This document shows, piece after piece, positions 1 through 6,235 of a DNA stretch of 8,371 nt. Each line of letters begins with the position of its first letter. Positions within the stretch are counted from its first letter, which is position 1. Origin of the DNA: Mucilaginibacter sp. GTDB taxonomy: Bacteria > Bacteroidota > Bacteroidia > Sphingobacteriales > Sphingobacteriaceae. Both the position numbers and the translations under genes were made by a program. Under the pieces are notes generated by a model. The model was not told where the DNA came from. It searched no databases and worked only from the letters and a program-made list of their open reading frames with translations. Location: assembly GCA_014376655.1 (NCBI GenBank), contig JACMRC010000331.1, positions 1-8,371 on the forward strand, in the 5' to 3' direction.

Positions 1-422
1 AGATAGAAAAAGAGGGTATTGCAAGTAAAGTTTGGGAGGATGGTGTTTATAATCTTGGCCCCTTTAAACTTGAAGCCATAACAGTTGTACATGAGCTTAT
101 AATGGATAATCCGTTGCCGCAGATGACGGGTTTTATTATTAATGATAAAGTATTGCACCCGGTTGATTCGATGGAGGACAAGCTGTTAAAATACCAGGGC
201 ATCGAATTATTGTTAATGGTGACCATGGCTCCCTTCGCTAACGAGGTACGCATATCCGGCTTTGCCGATAAATTACAACCCAAACAAATTCTGCCGGTGC
301 ATGATGGCTACGCTAAAGAGTTTTTTATTAAACAGCGTTACGAAGCCTACACCCGACACTTTGATAAGCAGGAAATAAAGTTTCATAATATTTATAAAGT
401 GGGCGATAGTATAACTATCTAA
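1..422 (+). CDS. Metallo-beta-lactamase-fold hydrolase, 3' part (5' end outside window)
   Basis: The frame is open from base 3 to the TAA at 420-422, giving 139 visible residues with no upstream stop, so the gene begins before the window; the internal ATG at 102 is not a plausible start because the same frame and fold continue upstream of it. Visible family features are a His in VVHE (visible residue 30), a hydrophobic strand followed by LHPVDS with an Asp (residue 55) where many UlaG-like members have GD, and ILPVHDG with a His (residue 100) close to the C-terminus. These fit the last metal-binding Asp and His of the fold. The main HxHxDH motif would lie upstream and cannot be seen, so catalytic competence and substrate are unknown. 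No signal peptide can be judged. It converges on the serine hydrolase gene with 7 bp between stops. An MBL-fold assignment is likely; a specific function is not supported. Confidence 0.75.
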   Translation, partial: IEKEGIASKVWEDGVYNLGPFKLEAITVVHELIMDNPLPQMTGFIINDKVLHPVDSMEDKLLKYQGIELLLMVTMAPFANEVRISGFADKLQPKQILPVHDGYAKEFFIKQRYEAYTRHFDKQEIKFHNIYKVGDSITI

Positions 423-433
423 GTTATAGTTAT
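411..433. terminator. Possible shared AT-rich hairpin at convergent stop codons
   Basis: ATAACTAT (411-418) and ATAGTTAT (426-433) form an 8-bp perfect stem with a 7-nt loop, spanning the stop codons of the two convergent genes. A competing 6-bp stem GATAGT/ACTATC (405-410/414-419) overlaps it. The stems are AT-rich and there is no strong U-tract on either strand, so a role as a two-way terminator is only a guess from position. Confidence 0.25.
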
Positions 434-1863
434 TGCTGCAATTTCTTTAAGATTCCAAGGCCTGTTGCATCCGTGCTCGCGCTGGCGTTTGATAGTATTA
501 CTATTGCAATGTTTCTATCCGTATTATAAGCCAGGAAACTGCTGCTGCCACCCGTGCCGCCATTATGGAAGTAGTAACTAACACCATCAACCTTAATAAT
601 ATGCCAGCCCATACCTAATTGGGTATCATTATTAAAGGTTACCTGGTGGGTTAAGCTAAGGGCTTTTGATAGTTTGGTATCCGTTTTAACCATATTTGCT
701 TTTGTGTACAAAAGCAAATCGCTAAGGGTTGATCTTAATGCCCCGCAAGCTGCTACCGCATCAAAATCCCAGGCCGGGGTTTCATGGCCGTCTTCGTCAT
801 AAACAGTAGCAAAACGTGTTGTAATTAAGGGATATAAATGTTGTATGGTACTTTTCATTGCCAATGGCCTGCAAATAATTTCGCTAACCAATTGTTCATA
901 ATGCTTACCACTAACATGCTCTAAAATAGTCCCCAATAAACCGACAGCCAAATTAGAATAAGCATACTTTTTACCGGGCGCGCTTTTTAATGTGCATTTC
1001 TTAAGGTACGCGTATAGCAATTGCCGGTTATAGTTTTTGTAAGGATTAGCATCATCATACGGTTTTTGCGCAATAAAATTTGCAGGCAAGCTGGGAAGGC
1101 CGGATATATGGTTGATTAGGTTTACCAACGTAATGTCTTTAAGCGCGGGGTTGCCGGCTACCGAATCGGGCAGGTATTTGGTTATGGGGTCATTTAAGCT
1201 CATTTTGCCATCGTTAACATAATAGGCTAAAATGGCGGCAGTAAATGTTTTGGTGATAGACCCTATCTCGTAAATGGTATTAATTGTGGGTAACTGGTTG
1301 TTACTTCTTTTGGTTTCGCCATAATTGTAGGTGCTGATCTTGCCGTCTTTAATAATGCCTATGCTTAAACCTACGGTATTTGACTTTTGGATATATCGCC
1401 TCGCTATCGAATCGACTACCTTATCTACAATTTTCTTTAGGGGATTGGTGCTTGCTACCAATGTTGGCTTGTCAACCGGGCCTATCTTAAAGGGTTCTAA
1501 CTTAAAGTAAGCCAGTTTATCTGCATCACTAAGGCTGATGGTAAGCTGCATGGTTAGCGTTTGAAACTGGATTTTGTAGGCAGCTGTTAGGTTATTAACA
1601 AAGCTGAGCAAGGAGTCTTTTCTTACCGGCCCAAGCGAAAATAATTCGCGGAATAGAAAATCCCTGAAATTGCCCTGGGTTATGGACTGTTTAAAGCGTG
1701 CGTCCGTCAGTTCATAAATAGCATCGGCATCTCGGGTAATGATATGCCTTTTTATTAGTCTGAATACAGAATCTGTTTTTTGGAGCTGGCGGCGTTGTGC
1801 TAATGCTGCTGGTGATATAAATACCACTAACATGATCACCATTATCCCCCGAACAAATTTCAT
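430..1863 (-). CDS. Secreted serine hydrolase, beta-lactamase/PBP4* (class C-like) family with N-terminal DUF3887-like domain
   Basis: 477 residues. The N-terminus is a signal peptide: MKFVRG, a hydrophobic core, then ALA|Q, suggesting signal peptidase I cleavage after residue 22 and export to the periplasm. Residues about 30-125 resemble the DUF3887 domain often found ahead of such hydrolases. The rest is the serine beta-lactamase-related fold with all three expected elements: SITK (Ser202 nucleophile, Lys205), YSN (Tyr302-Asn304) and HNGG (433-436) in place of the KTG motif. HNGG/HxG is usual in the esterase/D-aminopeptidase/PBP4* branch rather than in true resistance enzymes, so peptide or ester hydrolysis is more likely than beta-lactam resistance; the substrate is unknown. 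The ATG lies 9 bp after the pyrB stop with no Shine-Dalgarno sequence, so it is probably co-transcribed with pyrB. The link to pyrimidine synthesis is not obvious. Confidence 0.9.
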   Translation of the reverse strand: MKFVRGIMVIMLVVFISPAALAQRRQLQKTDSVFRLIKRHIITRDADAIYELTDARFKQSITQGNFRDFLFRELFSLGPVRKDSLLSFVNNLTAAYKIQFQTLTMQLTISLSDADKLAYFKLEPFKIGPVDKPTLVASTNPLKKIVDKVVDSIARRYIQKSNTVGLSIGIIKDGKISTYNYGETKRSNNQLPTINTIYEIGSITKTFTAAILAYYVNDGKMSLNDPITKYLPDSVAGNPALKDITLVNLINHISGLPSLPANFIAQKPYDDANPYKNYNRQLLYAYLKKCTLKSAPGKKYAYSNLAVGLLGTILEHVSGKHYEQLVSEIICRPLAMKSTIQHLYPLITTRFATVYDEDGHETPAWDFDAVAACGALRSTLSDLLLYTKANMVKTDTKLSKALSLTHQVTFNNDTQLGMGWHIIKVDGVSYYFHNGGTGGSSSFLAYNTDRNIAIVILSNASASTDATGLGILKKLQQ

Positions 1864-1872
1864 TGATGCGAA

Positions 1873-2802
1873 TTATTGAGTTTGTCCTGCTAAAAGGTAA
1901 AGCACCGCCATGCGTATGGCAACACCGTTTTCTACCTGGTCTAATATAATAGACTGTTTGCTGTCTGCAACATCGCTGGTTATCTCTACCCCGCGATTGA
2001 TAGGACCGGGGTGCATTACGGTTATCTCTTTATCTAACGAGTTCAAGATCTCTTTATTCAACCCGTAAAGCATAGTGTACTCGCGGATAGATGGGAAGTA
2101 TTTAATGTCCTGGCGCTCCAGCTGGATGCGCAACATATTAGCCACATCGCACCAGTTAAGGGCCTTTACAAGGTTATGTTCAACTTTAACACCTAAGGCA
2201 TTAATGTATTTTGGTATCAGTGTGGTTGGCCCGCATACCATAACCTCGGCACCTAATTGTTTCAGGCAAAGTATGTTTGAAAGCGCTACGCGCGAGTGCA
2301 GGATATCACCCACAATAACTACCTTTTTGCCTGCCACATCACCATATTTTTCGCGGATAGAAAACGCGTCTAACAAAGCCTGGGTAGGGTGCTCGTGTGC
2401 GCCATCGCCGGCGTTTACTATCTGGGCCTTCACGTGTTTTGATAGGAAGGTTGCCGCACCTGCGTAAGGGTGGCGCATAACCACCATATCTACCTTCATG
2501 GCCAGTATATTGTTTACTGTGTCAATCAAAGTCTCGCCTTTGCTAACTGATGATGACGATGCTGCAAAGTTCACTACATCGGCCGATAAGCGTTTCTCGG
2601 CAAGTTCGAACGATAAGCGGGTACGGGTAGAATTTTCGAAAAATATATTTGCTATCGTAAGGTCACGTAACGATGGCACCTTACGGATCTGTGGCTGATT
2701 AAGTACATCTTTAAAGCGATCTGCTGTTTCAAATATCAGTTGAATATCCTGTTCAGTTAAACCTTTAATGCCTAATAGATGCCTTGTGCTTAGTTCTGCC
2801 AT
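1873..2802 (-). CDS. pyrB: Aspartate carbamoyltransferase catalytic subunit
   Basis: 309 residues, the usual full length of the catalytic chain. It condenses carbamoyl phosphate with L-aspartate to N-carbamoyl-L-aspartate in de novo pyrimidine synthesis, in the cytoplasm as a trimer. Visible motifs: STRTR (58-62, carbamoyl-phosphate binding), SKGE (87-90, the mobile-loop Ser/Lys), MRHPY (109-113), HPTQ (138-141), HSR (169-171) and HPGPINRG (264-271). All the main catalytic residues are present. STRTR followed by HPTQ, with the Lys loop between, separates it from ornithine carbamoyltransferase. No regulatory chain (pyrI) is in the window. ATG at 2802 is preceded by AT-rich sequence without a Shine-Dalgarno motif. 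It follows pyrR after 121 bp that contain a palindromic repeat, and precedes the serine hydrolase by 9 bp. Confidence 0.97.
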   Translation of the reverse strand: MAELSTRHLLGIKGLTEQDIQLIFETADRFKDVLNQPQIRKVPSLRDLTIANIFFENSTRTRLSFELAEKRLSADVVNFAASSSSVSKGETLIDTVNNILAMKVDMVVMRHPYAGAATFLSKHVKAQIVNAGDGAHEHPTQALLDAFSIREKYGDVAGKKVVIVGDILHSRVALSNILCLKQLGAEVMVCGPTTLIPKYINALGVKVEHNLVKALNWCDVANMLRIQLERQDIKYFPSIREYTMLYGLNKEILNSLDKEITVMHPGPINRGVEITSDVADSKQSIILDQVENGVAIRMAVLYLLAGQTQ

Positions 2803-2830
2803 GTTTCTTTATATCGGATTTTTCTATTTT

Positions 2831-2914
2831 GTCATTGCGAACGTAGTGAAGCAATCGCAAGTAGAAAAGTATGCGACTTTAAAAGTTCGCGATTGCTTCG
2901 TTCCTCGTAATGAC
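2831..2914. repeat. Palindromic intergenic repeat (REP/MITE-like) between pyrR and pyrB
   Basis: Left arm 2831-2858 begins GTCATTGCGA and ends GAAGCAATCGC; right arm 2889-2914 is its imperfect reverse complement (reads back as GTCATTACGA...GAAGCAATCGC). The arms are 28 and 26 nt around a 30-nt centre. The centre has its own hairpin: GCGACTTT (2873-2880) pairs with AAAGTTCGC (2882-2890, one bulge), overlapping the right arm by 2 nt (2889-2890). From memory, GTCATTGCGAGG...GAAGCAATC is a frequent dispersed palindrome in Bacteroidota and other genomes, often between genes; it has no coding capacity and needs transposase in trans if mobile. In the pyrR-pyrB transcript it would fold into a long hairpin. 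Confidence 0.75.
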
Positions 2915-2923
2915 ATAACCACT

Positions 2924-3472
2924 TTATTTCTCTATCTCTGATAACAATACTATTTTATCTTCACCATCTGTTTCTTTCCAACTCACTACTACTTTTTGCG
3001 ATGCAATTGAATCAACATCTATACCCACATAGTCGGGCATTATTGGCAGGTGACGCGAGTAACGGCGATCAACCAATGCCAACAGTTCCACCTTTTGCGG
3101 GCGGCCATAGGCCAGCATGGCTTCCATAGCCGCGCGGATAGTACGGCCACTCCACAGCACATCATCCATTAGCACTACCTTTTTTCCTTCAATAATAAAA
3201 TCCATTTTGGTTTCGCTGGGTATTAGCGGTGCGCCGCGTCGGCGAAAGTCATCACGATAAAAAGTAATGACCATATCGCCTTGCTGAATATTGCTGTCGG
3301 GTAAAATTTTTCGTAATTCGTTTGCAACACGTTTAGCCAGGTAAATGCCGCGTGGCTGGATACCGATTAAAACCGTTTCAGAAAAATCGTTATGATTTTC
3401 TATCAATTGACGACATAAACGCTGTATAGTGATTTGAAATTTTTGACCGTCGAGCAGCGTAAGGTTTTGCAT
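2924..3472 (-). CDS. pyrR: Bifunctional pyr regulatory protein / uracil phosphoribosyltransferase PyrR
   Basis: 182 residues from ATG 3472, close to the 181 of Bacillus PyrR. Type I phosphoribosyltransferase fold with the PRPP loop VVLMDDVLWSGRT (99-111), YRDD (72-75), GIQPRGIYLAKR (37-48) and LVDRRYSRHLPIMPDYVG (133-150). The PyrR family binds UMP/UTP and, in Gram-positive bacteria, pyr mRNA; many members also make UMP from uracil and PRPP. A longer TTG start at 3493 is rejected: that codon lies inside the promoter box TACCTTTG (3491-3498), so it would precede the transcript start. There is no Shine-Dalgarno sequence. The predicted leader is only about 13-15 nt, leaving no room for a classical upstream attenuator. 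The Bacillus HRELPIR segment in the RNA-binding region is replaced by RHLPIM, so RNA binding should not be assumed. pyrB lies downstream. Confidence 0.93.
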   Translation of the reverse strand: MQNLTLLDGQKFQITIQRLCRQLIENHNDFSETVLIGIQPRGIYLAKRVANELRKILPDSNIQQGDMVITFYRDDFRRRGAPLIPSETKMDFIIEGKKVVLMDDVLWSGRTIRAAMEAMLAYGRPQKVELLALVDRRYSRHLPIMPDYVGIDVDSIASQKVVVSWKETDGEDKIVLLSEIEK

Positions 3473-3490
3473 CGTTTGGGTGGATTTGGG

Positions 3491-3498
3491 CAAAGGTA
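3491..3498 (-). promoter_or_regulatory. Bacteroidota -7 promoter box for pyrR
   Basis: On the minus strand this reads TACCTTTG, an exact match to the Bacteroidota primary-sigma -7 consensus TAnnTTTG, 18 nt before the chosen pyrR ATG. I see no clear TTG -33 element at the usual distance. A 10-bp direct repeat TAGTGATTAG lies just upstream at 3506-3515 and 3521-3530 (15-bp period) and might be an operator or chance. Confidence 0.6.
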
Positions 3499-3606
3499 AT
3501 AATTTTAGTGATTAGTTGAATAGTGATTAGATATTAGTTTGCGGCATTATTTTTTTTATTTAAACTATTAAGAAATATTAGTTATACTCCTTTTAGGAAT
3601 AATTGA

Positions 3607-3614
3607 TACCTTTA
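3607..3614 (+). promoter_or_regulatory. Weak -7-like box upstream of small ORF
   Basis: TACCTTTA matches TAnnTTTG except for the last base. It would start a + strand transcript near 3619, about 60 nt before the small ORF at 3680. No -33 element is clear, so the support is weak. Confidence 0.2.
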
Positions 3615-3679
3615 CAGTAAGTTTACCTATTGAATTTAATCTATAACCAGTGCCGGTAAGAAATCGCTTTTACGAGAAC

Positions 3680-3775
3680 ATGATGCAATTTTTGTTTGGG
3701 TTAATAATTGCCATGTTTTTGATAAATGTGGCAATTAAGCTTTTTATATTATTATTCCATTTTTTATTTAGATAA
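3680..3775 (+). CDS. Possible 31-residue single-pass membrane peptide
   Basis: ATG ATG at 3680 to TAA at 3773-3775, reading MMQFLFGLIIAMFLI then NVAIKLF and a hydrophobic, Phe/Leu-rich end closing with FR. Nearly the whole peptide could span a membrane. It overlaps the 3' end of the ACT-domain gene on the opposite strand by 12 bp. Against it: no Shine-Dalgarno sequence (uninformative in this lineage), only a weak promoter-like box upstream, and AT-rich DNA readily gives Phe/Leu/Ile-rich open frames by chance. It also contains a 9-bp inverted repeat. I do not recognise a family; treat it as a candidate only. Confidence 0.3.
   Translation: MMQFLFGLIIAMFLINVAIKLFILLFHFLFR
3705..3737. repeat. 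Inverted repeat downstream of the ACT-domain gene
   Basis: TAATTGCCA (3705-3713) and TGGCAATTA (3729-3737) form a perfect 9-bp stem with a 15-nt loop. On the minus strand it lies 26 bp past the ACT gene's stop, where a 3'-end hairpin might be expected, but the following bases are not U-rich. On the + strand it is followed by AGCTTTTTATATT, more terminator-like, yet no strong + strand gene leads into it. Its role is unclear. Confidence 0.35.
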
Positions 3776-4156
3776 GTTTTCCAAAGCCTGCATTGCTTTA
3801 TCCGAATCATCTTTAGCTACAAAGATATGATCGTGATAGTAACCGGCTATTACATTACAACTTATAGCCTCCTTTGCTAATGCTGCAGAAAACACCGCAG
3901 TCAACCCCACAGCCTGCAATGAGGAATGAACTGTAAGCGTGATCCAGGCTGCAACATAGCTATAATTGAAATTTAGCTTATCGGCCAACTCTTTATTAAG
4001 GATGATTGTACAGCCTTCGGCTTCTTTAAATGAGCCAATAATATCATTTGGGTTGATATTACCTAAGTTAGATACAGTGCAAAAAACATAATCGCCCTCA
4101 TTAAGGGTAGGCGTCATGTTTTTGAGTATGGTGGTGAGGTTGGTTTCGCCGGGCAT
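3764..4156 (-). CDS. ACT domain-containing protein (DUF2241 / ACT_3-ACT_7 type)
   Basis: 130 residues, the usual size for this small family. The N-terminal half starts with the recognisable GETNLTTILKNMTPTLNEGDYVFCTV (residues 3-28), like ACT_3/DUF2241 proteins; the C-terminal half (about 70-125), with LTVHSSLQAVGLTAVFSAAL and HDHIFVAKDD, has the second ACT-like unit. ACT domains bind amino acids or other small ligands and regulate; these stand-alone tandem forms have no established reaction that I know of. No membrane segment or signal peptide. ATG at 4156 starts only 12 nt after the U-tract of the rpsA terminator, leaving no room for its own complete promoter downstream of that hairpin. It may depend on readthrough from rpsA or on a promoter within the rpsA 3' end. 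No exact TAnnTTTG was found there. Confidence 0.85.
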   Translation of the reverse strand: MPGETNLTTILKNMTPTLNEGDYVFCTVSNLGNINPNDIIGSFKEAEGCTIILNKELADKLNFNYSYVAAWITLTVHSSLQAVGLTAVFSAALAKEAISCNVIAGYYHDHIFVAKDDSDKAMQALENLSK

Positions 4157-4168
4157 GAACTAATATAC

Positions 4169-4202
4169 AAAAAAAGCCCTACCGATTGCTCGATAGGGCT
4201 TT
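4169..4202 (-). terminator. Rho-independent terminator of rpsA
   Basis: In the minus-strand transcript AAAGCCCTA(UCG) pairs with (CGG)UAGGGCTTT around the loop AGCAAU: a 9-bp perfect stem extended by three further pairs, one of them U-G, and followed by a run of U (A run at 4169-4175 on the + strand). It lies 20 bp after the rpsA stop. The wobble pair and the U-tract place it in the minus direction; the + strand has no comparable T run. Confidence 0.88.
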
Positions 4203-4222
4203 GAATCAATATTGGTTAAAGC

Positions 4223-6193
4223 TTATTTAGCTTCTTCTTCAGATTTTTTAGCGGCTGCTTTTTTAACGGCTGCTTTAGTTTCTGCACCTTCCATTTGTTC
4301 TTTCAATTGGGCAAGTACACTTAAATCACCTAAAGTTGATTTTTCAACCGAATCTTTCACTTTCTTAACCGCGTTAGTTGAAGATTTTGCTTCTTTTTTA
4401 CGGTTTTCGAAATCTTGTACACGAGCATCAGCACGAGCTTCTTCCCATATACGTGAGTGAGAGATAACTATACGTTTGTTTTCCTTGTTAAATTCAATGA
4501 TCTTGAACTCAGCAGCTTCTTCAGCTTTTAAGCTCTTGCCATCTTCTTTAACCAGGTGTTTGGTAGGCACGAAACCTTCAACACCATAAGGTAAAGCAAC
4601 AATAGCACCTTTATCAGTTACTTTTATAACAGTACCTTCATGTATTGAATCAATAAGGAAGATGCTTTCAAAAGTATCCCAAGGGTTTTCTTCTAATTGT
4701 TTGTGTCCTAAACTTAATTTACGGTTGTCAACATCAAGTTCTAAAACAACCACGTTTAATTTTTCACCTACTTTAGTGAACTCGTTAGGGTGGTTGATTT
4801 TTTTAGACCATGAAAGATCGCTGATGTGGATCAATCCGTCAATGCCGTCTTCCAGTTCAACAAATACACCAAAGTTGGTCATGTTTTTAACTGTAGCTAC
4901 GTGAGTTGTACCAACTGCGTAACGATCGGCAGCGTTTTGCCAAGGATCAGGCGTTAATTGTTTGATGCCTAATGACATTTTACGTTCTTCGCGATCCAAT
5001 GTCAATACTTGTGCTTCAATTTCGTCGCTAACTTTCAAGAATTCTTGTGGGTTACGCAGATTTTGAGACCATGACATTTCTGACACGTGGATCAAACCTT
5101 CAACACCCGGGATGATTTCTAAGAAAGCACCATAATCGGCAACAGTAACTATGCGGCCTTTAACTTTCGAACCAATTTGCAAAGTTTCGTCAAGCGATTG
5201 CCAAGGATGTGGAGTTAATTGTTTCAAGCCAAGAGCGATACGTTTTTTCTCGTCATCAAAATCCAACACAACAACGTTGATCTTCTGATCCAATGATAAA
5301 ACTTCTCTTGGATGCTCAATACGGCCCCATGAAATATCAGTAATGTGTAATAAACCATCAACACCACCAAGGTCAATAAATACACCAAAGTCGGTAATGT
5401 TTTTAACTGTGCCTTCCAATACTTGGCCTTTTTCAAGTTTTGCAACAATTTCGGTTTTTTGGTTTTCCAAATCGTCTTCAATCAGCACTTTGTGCGATAC
5501 CACTACGTTTTTAAACTCGTGGTTGATCTTAACAACTTTAAATTCCATTGTTTTGCCCACATAAACGTCATAATCCCTGATAGGTTTAATGTCGATTTGT
5601 GAACCTGGTAAGAAGGCTTCAACGCCCATGATGTCTACAATCAAACCACCTTTAGTTCTGCTCTTAACAAAACCGGTAATGATCTCATCGTTATCCAATG
5701 CAGAATTAATTTTTTCCCATGATTTTTGAGTTTTTGCACGTTTACGAGAAAGTACTAACTGTCCATTAGCATCTTCTTGTGATTCAACAAATACGTCAAC
5801 TGTGTCACCGATCTTCAAATCAGGTGTATCACGGAATTCAGAAACAGATACCAAACCATCAGATTTAAATCCAACGTTTAATACTACATCCTTGTTGTTA
5901 ACATTTACAACAGTACCGGTGATAATTTCGCCCTTGGTGATTGAACTGAAAGTTCCATCATACAATTTCTCCATTTTCTCGCGCTCGCTGTCGCTGTAGT
6001 TACCAAACTTTTTGTCATCTGCATCCCAGTCAAAATCTGCCAGGGGGGCAATTGAAATTTGAGATTTGATCTCTTCGATTGATATTGAATCAGCCTCTGA
6101 CTCAATAGTTTCTTTTTCGCTAATTGCTGTAACTGTACCCAGTTCTGCTTCCTTAGCTTTTAATTCTTTTTCTGCTTCTTGTTTTTTTGCCAT
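4223..6193 (-). CDS. rpsA: 30S ribosomal protein S1
   Basis: 656 residues from ATG 6193, longer than the 557 of E. coli S1 because of terminal extensions. Six S1 (OB-fold) repeats are visible at about residues 86-155, 166-235, 252-335, 348-422, 436-509 and 526-600. Repeats 3-5 carry the clearest signatures (DFGVFIDL...GLLHITDISW; DYGAFLEI...GLIHVSEMSW; NFGVFVEL...GLIHISDLSW). The N-terminal about 85 residues are acidic, starting MAKKQEAEKELKAKEAELG, and the tail after 600 is rich in Ala, Lys and Glu. S1 binds mRNA and helps load it on the 30S subunit, a role of special weight in a lineage where Shine-Dalgarno pairing is mostly unused. A TTG start at 6238 is rejected because it lies in the promoter box at 6236-6243. 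The gene has its own promoter, leader hairpin, AAGGAG and terminator, and appears mainly monocistronic. Confidence 0.97.
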   Translation of the reverse strand: MAKKQEAEKELKAKEAELGTVTAISEKETIESEADSISIEEIKSQISIAPLADFDWDADDKKFGNYSDSEREKMEKLYDGTFSSITKGEIITGTVVNVNNKDVVLNVGFKSDGLVSVSEFRDTPDLKIGDTVDVFVESQEDANGQLVLSRKRAKTQKSWEKINSALDNDEIITGFVKSRTKGGLIVDIMGVEAFLPGSQIDIKPIRDYDVYVGKTMEFKVVKINHEFKNVVVSHKVLIEDDLENQKTEIVAKLEKGQVLEGTVKNITDFGVFIDLGGVDGLLHITDISWGRIEHPREVLSLDQKINVVVLDFDDEKKRIALGLKQLTPHPWQSLDETLQIGSKVKGRIVTVADYGAFLEIIPGVEGLIHVSEMSWSQNLRNPQEFLKVSDEIEAQVLTLDREERKMSLGIKQLTPDPWQNAADRYAVGTTHVATVKNMTNFGVFVELEDGIDGLIHISDLSWSKKINHPNEFTKVGEKLNVVVLELDVDNRKLSLGHKQLEENPWDTFESIFLIDSIHEGTVIKVTDKGAIVALPYGVEGFVPTKHLVKEDGKSLKAEEAAEFKIIEFNKENKRIVISHSRIWEEARADARVQDFENRKKEAKSSTNAVKKVKDSVEKSTLGDLSVLAQLKEQMEGAETKAAVKKAAAKKSEEEAK

Positions 6194-6205
6194 TAAATAA
6201 TTTAT

Positions 6206-6232
6206 CTCCTTTTCCCAATTTGTTAATTGGGA
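6206..6232 (-). promoter_or_regulatory. rpsA leader: 5' hairpin abutting a Shine-Dalgarno sequence
   Basis: A perfect 8-bp stem TCCCAATT/AATTGGGA with a 4-nt loop (6213-6232) lies just downstream of the promoter box, so it would sit at or near the mRNA 5' end. AAGGAG (6206-6211) follows its base directly, 12 nt before the ATG. No other start in the window has such a motif. Regulatory function, for example autogenous control by S1, is inferred from position only. Confidence 0.55.
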
Positions 6233-6235
6233 CTG

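Noticed and set aside
430..1863. Antibiotic-resistance beta-lactamase
   Set aside because: SITK and YSN are present but the third motif is HNGG rather than KTG/KSG, and the DUF3887-like N-terminus points to the broader serine hydrolase family.
2075..2698. Open frames on the + strand opposite pyrB (130 and 66 codons)
   Set aside because: They are antisense to a complete pyrB with all catalytic motifs and show no recognisable protein features.
2803..2923. PyrR-responsive attenuator (binding loop, antiterminator, terminator) before pyrB
   Set aside because: No PyrR binding-loop consensus was recognised and the main structure is a palindromic repeat without a U-tract; kept only as a regulatory possibility.
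3473..3493. Longer pyrR from a TTG at 3493 (7 extra residues)
   Set aside because: The TTG overlaps the promoter box at 3491-3498, and ATG 3472 gives the family's normal length.
4212..5999. Several + strand open frames of 65-82 codons opposite rpsA, and minus-strand alternates at 5224-5481 and 5905-6105
   Set aside because: All lie inside the well-supported rpsA reading frame, have low-complexity or Ser/Thr-rich translations and no family resemblance; they are shadows.
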